Assembly (NCBI GenBank): GCA_963932465.1
Contig: OZ010788.1
Location: forward strand, 668,568,484-668,632,483
Direction of reading: 5' to 3'
Length of the DNA stretch: 64,000 nt
Source of the DNA: Maratus speciosus
Taxonomy: Eukaryota > Arthropoda > Arachnida > Araneae > Salticidae
The notes below the pieces were generated by a model. That model made no database searches and had not been told where the DNA came from. It saw only the letters and a program-made list of their open reading frames with translations. Shown one piece after another: positions 23,200 to 33,851 of the stretch (position 1 is the first letter of the stretch; each line of letters opens with the position of its first letter). The position numbers and the translations under genes are program-made.

Positions 23200-23988
23200 C
23201 ACGGTGGTCATTAAAAAACCTCCCCGATATATGAACCCCTAGCGGCCTAACCGCTCAATCATAAGAAATTTTAGGTATACTTATTTGAAGGTATGTGCTC
23301 AAAATCGTCAAAATGATTTAAAACAATAGAGCTTTCAACGTTACGGTTAGAGTGAAAAAAAATTCGAAAATTTCGAATGGCAACACCTATTTTTTTCATG
23401 CGCAAATTCATCAGCGAATGGAAAAAACATAAATGGCGTTGGAAAGAGACACGTAAGATGAAAATTGCCGGCGTAAAACACTTGCAAAAAAGAACATTGC
23501 GAGGAACAAAGGAGTGGCTGAAAGACATGCTCTTCAGTAGCCCATTTTTTTTTTTCACTTGTGAACTGAGTAATGTTATAAGAATTGTTTTAAAGTGTGC
23601 TTTTGAGTTGAGTTTGCGTACACATAGTAAAACTAAAAATGTAATAAATGGTTTTAGTGTGCTGAATATTGCGTTACATAGGAACTGGTTAGGATTGAGT
23701 GCCACGATATTACACCGGCAATTTTAGTCATAAGTGTATCGTTCCAACGCCATTTGTAGTTTTTCAATGCTCTGATGAATTTGCGCAGGAAAAAAAAGGG
23801 TGTTGCCATTCGAATTTTTCGATTTTTTGCACTGTAATCGTAATCGTAACAGCTCTATTGTTTTATATTATCACGATCTCGAGCGCATACCTTCAAATAA
23901 CTAAATCTGAAATTTCCTTTCGATTGGTTGAGCGGTCAGGTCGCAGGGGTTCATATATCGGGGAAGATTTTTTTTAATGACTACCCTG
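23200..23988. mobile_element. Foldback MITE with arms of about 220 bp
   Basis: TA flanks both ends (23198-23199 and 23989-23990). The outer sequence on both sides is a GGTGGTCATTAA / TTAATGACTACC pair followed by a shared gatatatgaacccct block. Similarity of the arms continues inward past 'gaatggcaacacc' and 'gcgcaaattcatc' to about 23450 and 23740. Several open frames on both strands (up to 144 codons) arise from the inverted arms and are not credible genes. Probably a Tc/mariner derivative. Confidence 0.85.
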
Positions 23989-23994
23989 TATTAA

Positions 23995-24270
23995 CCTTTA
24001 ACTGATGTCACGCGGTCTCCCAGACCCCGCGACTCCCAGCTGTAAACACTTTTACAGCTTTTTACTTTTCTGTACTGAAGTTAAATAATATGAATAAAAT
24101 ACTTTTTTCATGCAATTTAATTCACATGCTCCTAAGAGAAGTACAACGATATTGTTAGGACAAAATTTAAGTAAATTCAACCATTTGAGTTATTTTTTTT
24201 ATTCATTTTATTCGAGGAGTCTGAGAGACACATCAGTTGTGTGACAAATTTTAGTCAAATAAGTTAAAAG
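23995..24270. mobile_element. Possible TTAA-type MITE, decayed right end
   Basis: TTAA at 23991-23994 is followed by CCTTTAACTGATGTCACGCG and 'gtctcccagacccc'. Near 24211-24240, 'ggagtctgagagacacatcagtt' is an imperfect inverse. The right boundary and duplication are not clear. Confidence 0.4.
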
Positions 24271-24671
24271 GCAAAAGAAAATCAATTTTCTTGCTATATT
24301 TTAATGTTTATATTTTCCCTATAGTTATTCCGGTATTTAGATTGTAAATAATTCTTGTATTTCAATCCTTTCACCACTGAATAAGTTATTTCTTGCGTCT
24401 GTTTTTATAAGCACAGAGTGATTCAGAAATAATGTTTAACGATTTGCGGTGAGTTCAGGAAGACAAAATCAAGCGATAATAATAAAAGACCATAATAAAA
24501 ATACAAGTGCTAACAATTCACGCGTTCAATCAAATACATAAGAACTTCTACTCTAACCGTAATCCAGTTTTCGTTAATAACATTGGAAAAAAATAAAATA
24601 ATGTAACGAAAATTTGAAGAATCTTGCTTTGTATTAAGTGTGATAAAATAATAATTTTATAAAAATAATTT
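24271..24671. other. No gene; AT-rich
   Basis: I see no reading frame, RNA gene or repeat boundary here. Confidence 0.5.
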
Positions 24672-25080
24672 AATGAAATGTATATTTATATATTTTTTCG
24701 TTTTTTACTTATTGTAAATAACATTACTTGGCTACAATAAATGTAATTATTAAATTTCTTATTAATTATTTGTATAAATGCATTAATCGATGAATAAAAG
24801 TTAAAAAAGTGTATATAATAAAAAATATATAATAAATAATAAAATACAATGATATAAAAATATGTTACTGAAATGTATGTTTATATATTTTTTGTTGCTT
24901 ACTTATTTTAACAAAATTACTACAATAAATTGCACTACCATAATATAAATTAAAATATAAATTAATTGCACTACAATAAATTTAATTATGATATGTATCA
25001 TTAATTATTTGTACAAATTTATTAATCGATGTAGAAACATGAAAAAATATATAATAAATAAAAATAATGATACATAATGT
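24672..25080. repeat. Tandem duplication of about 200 bp, very AT-rich
   Basis: Two diverged copies share 'gaaatgta(t)atttatatatttttt', then 'ctacaataaat', then 'attaattatttgta', then 'attaatcgatg', in the same order. The second copy is longer, with an internal 'attgcactacaataaat' repeat. Confidence 0.7.
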
Positions 25081-25536
25081 ATAATATATTATTTATTGCT
25101 AAGAAAAATATTTTTTTGCATGAAAACTACGATTGATAAATATATTCGTATAAAATTAAAGAACTAAATATATAATAAAATGATTATCCCTGGCAAGGAG
25201 CAATCAATAAAAAATGGGGTACTAGCAGTTTTTGCTTTTCATTTATTACGGAGAATAATTTGCGAAACAAAAATGTTTGTGCTTTAAATCATGCATGCTT
25301 CGATAGGCACTCGATTAAAATATATATATATTTATATAACTCTTTCATTAATTGCAAAAAATGACTAAATAAAGCAATTTGAAGCTCTGTTTTGGTTGAA
25401 AAAGCACCATGAAATAAACCTCCTTGTTTCTAAGAAAGAGAAAAAAATTCTTTGACAGAAAAAAAAATTCTTGTGAAAATCTTTAAATATAAATAATCGT
25501 TATTGATGAAAATTATTTGAAAGAATTTCCTTTTCA

Positions 25537-25722
25537 TTGTTGGCTCGTAAATTTACCCCTAATTTATACGCTTCGGCGAATGGAAAACCGGAAAGTAATT
25601 ATAAATATAGTCGCATATATACGAAGACTCTTTCTTTACAATCTAATGGCCACTTTAAAATCCATTTTCCTTTCAGCGAACCGAATAAATTCAAATTAAA
25701 TAAAGAGGATGTTGTCATTTAA
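25537..25722 (+). CDS. Candidate terminal exon, function unknown
   Basis: A 61-codon frame with less A/T-biased codons than its surroundings ends in TAA at 25720-25722. Its composition looks protein-like (NLYASANGKPESNY near the start, LSLQSNGHFKIHFPF in the middle), without the homopolymer residues of spurious frames nearby. It has no recognised domain. A YAG-like acceptor could lie just upstream, but none is convincing. It could equally be decayed transposon coding sequence or chance. Confidence 0.22.
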   Translation: MLARKFTPNLYASANGKPESNYKYSRIYTKTLSLQSNGHFKIHFPFSEPNKFKLNKEDVVI

Positions 25723-25745
25723 AGATTCAATTTTCCAGTATTTAT

Positions 25746-26790
25746 TTTCTAAAGTCTCGAATTATTAACAATTTAATTGAGTGAATTTCCTGAATTATCT
25801 GTTATTGCTTTTAAAGGGTTAAGGAAGTTAACCATATGAAAACCTTTGATACCTATTCATCGTATATATATATATACTGGTTTTAAATAAATTAAATACA
25901 TAAAAAATATTAAAGCGTTTTTGCGTTAACACTGTACAGTCGGGCCGACGCATAAGCTATCATTAAGAAATTCTAAATTCTCAACAGAAAGTTTGAATAG
26001 TTATTATTTTTTGTTATAATGATAAAGTGATAAATTGTTATAATGATGAAGAAAAAATTCGTGAACAAAATAAAAGAAAATTAATATTAAAAATTTTCTG
26101 ATGTGAACTGAAAATTTCTGAATTAAAAAACCGTCAAATTAGGCATCAGTGTTTGTGGCCTGTATAGTGCAAGGATTCCAGTAACAGAATAAAGTGCTTT
26201 ATATAGTTAAATGCAATTTTATTTTGCTACTATCCTATTCGTTTTCAATTCTATCATTTGGTACTATTCTATTTTTTTTCTAAAGTCTCGAATTATTAAC
26301 AATTTAATTGAGTGGCTTTCCTGAATGATTTGTTATTGCTTTTAAAGGGTTAAGGGAGTTAACTATATGAAAACTTTTGATACCTATTCATCGTTTTATC
26401 ATTTGAAAATTGCTCTTTGTACGTTTCTGTTTCGATTTTTTTTTGTCATATACTGGTTTTAAATATATTAAATACATAAAAAATATCAACGCGTTTTTGG
26501 GTTAATATTGTACTGGGTGACTGACGCGTTTATGCGTCATTTATAAAGCTACCATTAAGATATTCTAAATTCTCAACCGGAAGTTTGAATAGTTATTTTT
26601 GTTTGTTATAATGATAAAGTAATAAAATGTTATAATGATAATGAAAAAATTCGTGAATAAAATAAAGGAAAATTAGTATTAAAAAATTTCTGATGTAAAT
26701 TCGAAATTTCTGAATAAAAACACCGTCAAATTTGGCAACACTGATTCCAGTAGCAGAATAAAGCACTTTACATGATTAAATGTAATTTTA
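25746..26790. repeat. Direct duplication of about 530 bp
   Basis: The block starting 'tctaaagtctcgaattatta' at about 25748 recurs at about 26279. Both are followed by 'ttgcttttaaagggttaag', 'gatacctattcatcg', and later 'gataaagt...ttgttataatgat' and 'ccgtcaaatt'. Copy 2 has 'acgcgtttatgcgtcat' where copy 1 reads 'cgggccgacgcat'. No gene inside. Confidence 0.82.
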
Positions 26791-26976
26791 TGTTTCTACT
26801 ATTGATAAGAAATATGTGATAGAAATATGGCAGAGTTAGAAAATATGTGAAATTTTGTTTTCGAGTAAAAGGTCATTCTTGATATTAAAAAATATATCTA
26901 TACATTGCACTTGGTACAATATGCCTTTTCAGTTGTCTTATAAAACGTAAGAATGTATCCTATATATACATATATG

Positions 26977-27169
26977 CAAAATGTGTATGGCACGGAGTGT
27001 ATGGCACACAGATCGATATTCCGATGGTGTAGGGATTTTCGTAGTGGAAGAAGACCACATGCGCTTGACCAGGTCGTGACTTGTCGTCAGTACTTCTTGC
27101 ACTACGAAAATCCCTACACCATCGGAATACCAATCTGCGTGACATACACTCCATGCAATACACATTTTG
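26977..27169. repeat. Long hairpin: 77-bp arms around a 39-nt loop
   Basis: The left arm (26977-27053) and right arm (27093-27169) pair along almost their whole length. A 29-nt core (27018-27046 with 27100-27128) is perfectly complementary and the outer parts show scattered mismatches. It lacks an obvious target duplication. A transcript would fold into a long stem, as in hairpin-RNA loci, but a foldback MITE is equally possible. Confidence 0.85.
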
Positions 27170-27189
27170 AATTCGACGATTGATTTTAC

Positions 27190-27440
27190 TACGCTTGCAT
27201 TTTTCGCTGTTAAAAGTTGCCCGAGCACGCGTTGACACCGTTTGGAGGCATCCTTGATGCGAACGATGTCTTTTAACGTGCTCCCACGCTATCACCCATG
27301 CATCTGGCGGGATCTGACGATATCTCATGCATTCCCAGCACTCTGCATCCTCTATAGGAGCATGCGCAGTCATCTTTCTCTTCAAATGGCAGAATTATTA
27401 CAGCAATGCCGCTTTCAATTGGGCGACCCATATATATTTT
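27190..27440. other. GC-richer island, unidentified
   Basis: This stretch has many CG dinucleotides and a NRF1-like gcatgcgca at about 27360, unlike the AT-rich surroundings. A minus-strand frame of 141 codons crosses it and the hairpin, so that frame is largely produced by the hairpin. It could be a promoter, decayed gene or unknown repeat; I cannot decide. Confidence 0.3.
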
Positions 27441-28845
27441 TTTCGAATTGCATTTTTCTCTAAATATATTTTTTCTCTCTATCTACATCTTTAAAATACT
27501 GCATACTTTTAAAGTTTTGTTCAAAATTATGAAAATCCTATCTTTGTACACACTAGAAGACTTTTGTGTATCCATTTTTTAATTCGGCAGACAATTATTT
27601 TTAAAAACAGAAAAAAAAAAGTGAATGTAAATTTTCAATGAAAATTTACATGTTAATAGATTTTATTCCTAGTTTTAGGTCTTTAATGCGTCAACATTTT
27701 ACAAATAATACACAAATGTCTTCTGCAATGCATCAAGAATTTTTCCCTTGAAGATTTTATGAATTTTGAACAAGAATGAAAACGCATGGAACATCTTAAA
27801 GACGTAAAGACTGCTGAAGATTTGAGGAAAAGGCATTCAAAATACATTATGATTTTTTTTTCTATTGCTCAATTTTATAAGAAACATGAAAAGTCCCTTT
27901 GTGCCATATACATGCTACAACAGACTGATTCTGAACAATCAGACCGAATAAAAAGGCTGTCAATTTTTGTCCCTTTCATTCAAATAATATAGGCCACATA
28001 ATCTTTAATGAATTTATTGTAATTCCAACTCATCACAATTCCACTAGTAATCCAATTGGCTCTCGTATCTGGCTGTACCACTTCATATCAAAGAGCGAAG
28101 GTGTTAAATTGCATCAGAAACTACACTTTAAAAATACACTTCGCCAAGTAACAGGTGTTTATTAAGAAACTATAAAACATACAAATATTCTCTTCCAAGC
28201 CAGTGAAAGCTTTATAAATATCAAAAGAACGCGGAAAGGTACTCTGATTTGCTCTACGCCAGAACTAATCAAACGTAAGTTAAAGGGAACGCTAGGTGAG
28301 GGCACACTTAGCGATTGGCTAAAAGGGGGTAGCGAGGGTGGGCAAAACTTGACGTAGTGACTCTTTACTTATAGCGTAAATTTTAAAAGGGAAAAAGGTA
28401 GACGCGGCAAAGCTTGCAAGGAATCATGGGATATAGAATAATAATTTTAATAAAAGATAAGAATGGTATTAATAAAAATTCGAAAAAAATAAGAATTTAA
28501 TGTCTTAAAATATGAAGGAATAAGTAGATTAAGGTTTTTTAAGAAGTGTTGCTTTTAACAGATTAAGATTTTTAGAATAAGAAATAAAAGAATGCATTGA
28601 ATTAAAGGCATTGGATAAAAATATAATTTATATTTAAGATATTATTAAAAGACAGGTAAAAAAGGTAGATATTATAAGAATTTGGAATAAATTAACTAAG
28701 GTAAAATGGCGAAAGATTTTTATTATTACATATATATATATAGAAATTTTCGTAGAAAATTTCAAACGTTCTTTAATTTAATAATTTGAGATTTTGAATT
28801 ATTCAACTTGCTTAAATGGCGTACAGACAACACCTTACTGTACGC
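27441..28845. other. No supported gene
   Basis: A 68-codon plus-strand frame at 27786-27992 (EHLKDVKTAEDLRKRHSKY at its start) looks partly protein-like but has no family I recognise. The rest, including a G-richer patch at 28270-28350, holds nothing I can name. Confidence 0.4.
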
Positions 28846-28912
28846 CCCTGGTATCGAATCTGGGTGCTTCATATTACGCCCCAATGCTGTACTACTGAGC
28901 TACCAGTACAAT
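28846..28912 (-). tRNA. tRNA-like sequence (SINE head or tRNA pseudogene)
   Basis: On the minus strand, a good A box (TAGCTCAGTAGTA, 28892-28904) and a B box (GATTCGATACC, about 28850-28860) are spaced as in a tRNA gene. The acceptor, anticodon and T stems pair poorly, so a working tRNA is unlikely. No clear target duplication was found. It is more likely a SINE-derived or pseudogene remnant. Confidence 0.4.
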
Positions 28913-29220
28913 ACCAAGCAAAGCGCTTCTACCTCTTATTCGTTGGCAAGGCTGCAACCACAGGTTTATTCTATTTCATCGATGACCGATACTCTATCTT
29001 TTCGTGTTTGCGCCAGTATTGGTGGCTCACGGAAAATTATTCCATCGGGTGATTCAACAAATTTTCGTAATCATTTCAAGACTCGAGCAAAAAATTCAAA
29101 TCTTTCACTCTCTTTCTTCCTCCTGGTTCTTTCTTACTCTATTATTAATTATTAATCAAAATTTTTACCAGTATTTTCAAACATTTTATTTTTCTTCCTG
29201 ATACGTTTCTACAATATGTA

Positions 29221-29566
29221 CAGCCGCGGAGAAAAAAAACGTAAACACCCCCTGTTAACTCTGCAACATAAAGTAATTGTAGAAGGAAGTTACAGGTACC
29301 AAACAATTGGGAATAAAGTCTACTTTTAAATGATGTATATAAAATTTTCTTAGGAGGTCATCTACATATCAAAAGGAACCCAAACTTTGTTTTTTTCAAT
29401 GGCAATACCCAAGTTTGACACCATAAACAAATTCTACACTTCATTTAGCCTAAATCCAAATTTTCATGGAATTCGTACAATTAGATCCCGAGAAATTAAT
29501 TATTTTAAAATGAGCCTATATTAGGGATTCTATCCAAATTGCAGTTAGGTACTCGACTGATGAAAT
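29221..29566. mobile_element. Element M, copy 2, left part only
   Basis: It begins CAGCCGCGGAGAAAAAAAAC after TA and follows M copies 1 and 3 through 'aactctgcaac', 'aataaagtctac', 'atctacatatcaaa' and 'ccaaattttcatg'. Similarity ends near 29566, where Tigger transposase sequence starts. No right end was found, so it is truncated. Confidence 0.78.
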
Positions 29567-29584
29567 TACAACAAAAAAGTTAAA

Positions 29585-30124
29585 CTATCTTTCATAGGCT
29601 TATGTCCTGGCAGTGCCTTATCCTCCCGTGTAATGAATTTTCTGTTCTTCATTTTTTCTAAAATGCGCCAGTTTCATCACAGTTGAAGACTTGTTCCAGG
29701 ATGAATCCTTCAGCCTCTACGTAATCTTTGAATTCGGGCACAAAATTTTCGGCCCGAGAATTGCTCGAAATCGCCCTTTCGCACTACCTATTAACTCTGT
29801 GTATTCGAGTGCGCCTTTTGAATTTTTCGAACCAGCCTGTGCTGGTCTTAAAATCACCAAGACAGCACTCGTCTCTGGCATTTATGAATGAGATGGAAAT
29901 ACGATAGTCGGCCTTTTCACATATAATGGCCTCCAAAACCGAATCCCCTTCCAACTGTTTTTGATTGATCCAAATTAATAATAACTGCTCGATATCTTCA
30001 ATTCTTTGCGATCTCGGTTTCGTAGCACATTCACGCTTTTCGCTACGTTAGCCTCATATGCTTCATTTTTCTACAAAATGGAACTTATCGTGGATCGCGA
30101 TTTCCCGTACATGCCACCAATTTA
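29585..30124 (-). pseudogene. Tigger-type transposase pseudogene
   Basis: Reading the minus strand from 30124 down gives a broken Tigger/jerky-like transposase. First comes the end of the N-terminal DNA-binding region ('KSVNVLRNRDRK'), then the CENP-B-type HTH ('DIEQLLLIWINQKQLEGDSV'), and then the start of the DDE domain with 'VEAEGFILEQVFNCDETG', whose D is the first catalytic residue. Frameshifts, stops and a deletion around 29860-29880 break it, and the rest of the DDE domain is missing. A TTAA-type MITE fragment cuts it upstream at 30125. It is dead. Confidence 0.88.
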
Positions 30125-30306
30125 ATCAATCGTGCTGCGTAAGGTGCTCAGAATCATTGATTATCCTCACCAGTAAATTTTTATTGTAAATTTTTTGTCT
30201 TATTTAATCCGAGCATTTTCCCTATTCAATGAGGCAAAAATTTCTGTTTTAAAAAACCGGTGATAAAGATTAAAAATTCTGTAAAAAACGCTCGTCCCGA
30301 AGGGAT
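30125..30306. mobile_element. Fragment of the 'CCCCTTCGGGACG' TTAA MITE
   Basis: This is the reverse complement of the MITE at 48760-48960, sharing 'aatccgagcattttccc' and 'cgctcgtcccgaaggg', and ending at TTAA (30307-30310, reading gattaa). The other end is truncated and lacks its terminal repeat. It interrupts the Tigger remnant. Confidence 0.75.
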
Positions 30307-30660
30307 TAATGCTGCTCTCGTATTTTCGAATAATTTCTTTTCTTCAACTTGACCCTGTTCCTGACCTTCTTTTTGAAGGGTTGCTCGCTCTGAAAACCAC
30401 TCACAATCAATAAGAACAGCACAAAAAAAGATCACTGGAAATAAACGAATTTGTTTGCCAGACAGGCGGGGAGATGCATACACGAGGAGAAAATACGTCA
30501 CATTGAGCCCCTTTATTTACGGAAAATGCAGTGAGGCCAAGAAGATACGCCGACGAAATCCGAGACAACCCACGAAAACCGAGACAAATTTTTCTCAGAA
30601 AAAATCAACGAAAACCGAAACCGATGATAACTGAAGTCAACGAAAACCGAGGAATTACTG
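30307..30660 (-). mobile_element. 5' end of the decayed Tigger element
   Basis: The stretch ends ...AACCGAGGAATTACTG against TA (30661-30662). In the element's sense it therefore starts CAGTAATTCCTCGGTTTTCG, a Tigger-type terminus. Subterminal 'gaaaaccga' is repeated several times (30570-30650). It belongs with the transposase remnant at 29585-30124. Confidence 0.75.
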
Positions 30661-30662
30661 TA

Positions 30663-32035
30663 TACAGTTCTTTTGACAGTTTAAAAATGAGTAATTTACA
30701 AAGAGACTTAATTTACATGTCCATTAAATACTGACTCAACATTTTTCATTATAAAACTTCTTAATGGAATTATTCTAGAGTCATAAATTAAAAAAAAAAA
30801 AATACTTTTATAACCAAACTCTCTAGTTTAACTTTTAATAATTCAACATATTTTCGTGATCATTTCTTAACTCGAGCAAAAATTTCAGCTGTCCCTCTTT
30901 CTTCCCCCTCGTTCTTTCTTACTCTATTATTAAACGTTCATCTTCTCCATTACTTTTTTCGTAATTGAATACCGAAAATAACGTACGACTCTTTTAATCA
31001 TAGTGATATTTCGGCGTCTGTAGGCTGGTGAATCCTGCTTCGTCGCATAAAAAAGTGCGATATATCACGGCGAATGAGTCATCAATATTAATGTCACCTT
31101 CTGCTATCATATCATGACAGAACACATCCCTAATAATCCAGCCATGCAGAAGTCCAGAAATCTCATTAAAGATAAGATGTAATCATTCTGATGTCATATT
31201 TTTAATATTTAAAAGCAGTTTTGAGCCAATAGAGGGGGAAATAGCGGAATATTTGGTACGAGAAGGACATTGAAAAAATTAATTTGATGTGAATCGTAGA
31301 CTTTTAATATGCAGGTATTTAATACGTTGTAGATGACAATAAATTAATAAATTTTTCCGTGAAAAGCTTTTTGTGTGAACTAAATTGATTGCCTGCGTAA
31401 GTTTAAGAATATAATAATAGTCGTCCCAAATTAAACATCGACAATTCGTGAATTACATTACAAGAAAGCACTGTTGCAATAAATAACTCTATCTAGCAGT
31501 TTTCCCACACAATAAAATATATTTAATAATAGAAATAACATTCTTGTAAAGGAAATGAGTAATATACAGTACATCATCTTTATCTAATAAGAATTATTTT
31601 AATATTTAATATGTTAATATTTTAATATTTAATATTTAATAAGAAGAGATTATTTGATAAGAAATAAATAAATAGCGTTATCCATTGAGTACTTTCTTTT
31701 ATACTTTTAATGATGCCATTGTGTACCTATTCATTGCGTACTTACGTTTATACTTTTAAGGGTAAAAAGCAACAGCATTTTACTGCTGATCCAATATCGA
31801 TAATTATTGGACTAGTATGACAATATGGGTTTCGATATTTAATTTACAGTTTAATAAAAAAAAGCTATCTGCATCAGTTTCTTATTAATCCAATATTGCA
31901 AAATATGCGACAAGTATTACAATATGGTTTCTACGTTTGCTTTAAAATTCTATTGTACTTGAGAGTTTTTTGTAGGTTTCAGCCAGTTTGACCCTGTTAC
32001 TTGCAGAAGGCGTCTTCATATATCTACACTAATAA
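30663..32035. other. No supported gene; AT-rich with local duplications
   Basis: A less AT-rich patch at 31000-31190 has no recognisable frame. Around 31570-31650 'tatttaata' is iterated, and 31780-31930 holds two loose copies of a block with 'ccaatat' and 'caatatgg'. I see nothing functional. Confidence 0.45.
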
Positions 32036-32435
32036 AAGAAAGATGTGTGTGCGTGCGATGATTAGGAAAATTCAACGCGCCTAGAAGTCTGAAAATTTTG
32101 ATGAAGATAATCCAAGGCACCAATCTTAATGCACCAGAGGTTCGAATTCTTAATTTTTTCATTATTACTCGGATATTAATTTAACCTCGGTAATAAAAAG
32201 TTCGACCGAAAAAATGTCGTGCAGATGAATTCCAGAAACCCAGTTCCGAAACTTGGACGGAGAGAAGATCCTAAATTGGCTCCTCCCTCCCAATATTTTG
32301 ATATCGCATCCGCTGAACTTTTTGAAATACGAAAAAAAAAAAAAGAAAACTCCAAAACTCATGTAGGTATTTTAAGCTTTCTAACGGATCAATCCGTTAC
32401 GAAAAAATACCAAGTTAACCCTTTCAAAAAATTAA

Positions 32436-32719
32436 TAACGAATTCGCATTTGAAAATGAACATTTAACAAGTTTTTACTGAAATATAAAATTTTTAAACG
32501 CTTGTGCTAATTACGTCCCAACCAAAACAGTAGATTCCGGTTATTTATGGCACCGTTTAATTGGAGCAAAATGCAATTAATAACGAATTCGCATTTGAAA
32601 ATGAACATTTAACAAGTTTTTACTGAAATATAAAATTTTTAAACGTTTGTGCTAATTACGTCCCAACCAAAACAGTAGATTCCGGTTATTTATGGCACCG
32701 TTTAATTGGAGCAAAATGC
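32436..32719. repeat. Near-perfect tandem duplication of 145 bp
   Basis: Copy 1 starts at 32436 and copy 2 at 32581; I see one substitution (acgcttg versus acgtttg). A third copy of 'acgtcccaaccaaaacagta' lies inverted at 33232-33285. Confidence 0.93.
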
Positions 32720-33167
32720 AAAAAAAGAAAATTGAAAATATCTTTATCTTCACTTCTGAATTCGGGCAGTCACTTCGTAGGGACAGGGACAAAGTGTTTC
32801 AATTAACCGAAATAAAAATTTACAGCAAGCTTTTTTTATTTACTAGCCGCCCTTGGCGACCAGTTTGGTCTCCTTTAAAATTTACGTTTGGGAAAGCATG
32901 CTAAGCATTCTATCATATTACTTTTATCCATAATTTAATTTACTTGGACTCCCTTAAATATGATTAATATAATCCCTTAAGCTAATATTAGTTTGTGTTG
33001 CATTCAAATATCTCAAATTGTTGATTTTCTGTAAGCAAGCAAACCCTATTGGTTTACAATGGAAGTCTATGAGCATTTGGCGAAATGTTAGAGATATCAC
33101 CAAGCTGGCGTCACATTTGGCGACAAACTTGGTGGCATTTGGCGACAGAACAGGGTCCTCCCATGGA

Positions 33168-33182
33168 ACCCCCCCCCCCCCC
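33168..33182. repeat. Poly-C run
   Basis: A run of about 14 C residues interrupts AT-rich sequence. It is a possible assembly or sequencing weak point. Confidence 0.9.
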
Positions 33183-33360
33183 TTATAGATATGGAGATGC
33201 ATTAAAAGCTGTTCAATAACCAATTATGATAAAATACCGGAATCTACTGTTTTGGTTGGGACGTAATTAGCACAAGCGTTTAAAAATTCATCAAGGCATT
33301 CGGACGTTGCCATTAAACAATTAACAAATAATCGCGATTTCTGTGCCACGTACGATAGCG

Positions 33361-33401
<41 letters not shown>

Positions 33402-33422
33402 TAGATAGATAGATAGATAGAT
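33361..33422. repeat. (TA)n(GATA)n compound microsatellite
   Basis: About 18 TA units run directly into six GATA units. Confidence 0.97.
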
Positions 33423-33851
33423 GTTCCCCCCTCCCCCATGGTAACCAACCTATCTAAAATGGTTTATGAATTCCATATTGTTTGTATATATCCTTCCAAT
33501 ATAGTTTTTCATTTTTTATTTTTTATGAGTTGATTAGAAGTTTATATATAGGTTTCGAGAAGAAGATATATTAAGTCTATCAAAGTAAGGGGCAACAATA
33601 ATTTAAACAAAAACAAAATGTAAATTAAATCTGTTAACAGCAGCTTAGTTTCCAAACGAACAATGAAACTATTTTTACAAAGAAATGTGCTTCACTAATT
33701 CTGATCATTCTTATTCACTTATGTAAGAAATATCGTTCTCTCTAAAAAAATTTCGAATATCTGTCATAAATTGTTAAACACATTAAAATAATTCATAAGA
33801 ATTCCAAATGATATTATTGTTGTTTATTTTAATTTTTTTAAGAAAGATCTA

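Larger units (their letters stand above)
32036..33300. repeat. Possible Helitron-like remnant with internal inverted repeat
   Basis: The start 'tctacactaataaaagaaag' resembles the conserved 5' TC end of arthropod Helitrons. The interior has a tandem duplication (32436-32719) whose sequence recurs inverted at 33232-33285. No hairpin-CTRR 3' end and no Rep/Hel protein were found, so the class is uncertain. Confidence 0.28.

Noticed and set aside
23271..23727. Opposed frames of 144 and 116 codons
   Set aside because: They lie inside a foldback MITE and are products of its structure, with low-complexity residues.
26960..27385. Minus-strand frame of 141 codons
   Set aside because: About half lies in the hairpin, whose arms give related frames on both strands. 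There is no recognisable domain.
28846..28912. Functional tRNA gene
   Set aside because: The internal promoter boxes are good, but the acceptor, anticodon and T stems do not pair, so it is recorded only as tRNA-like.
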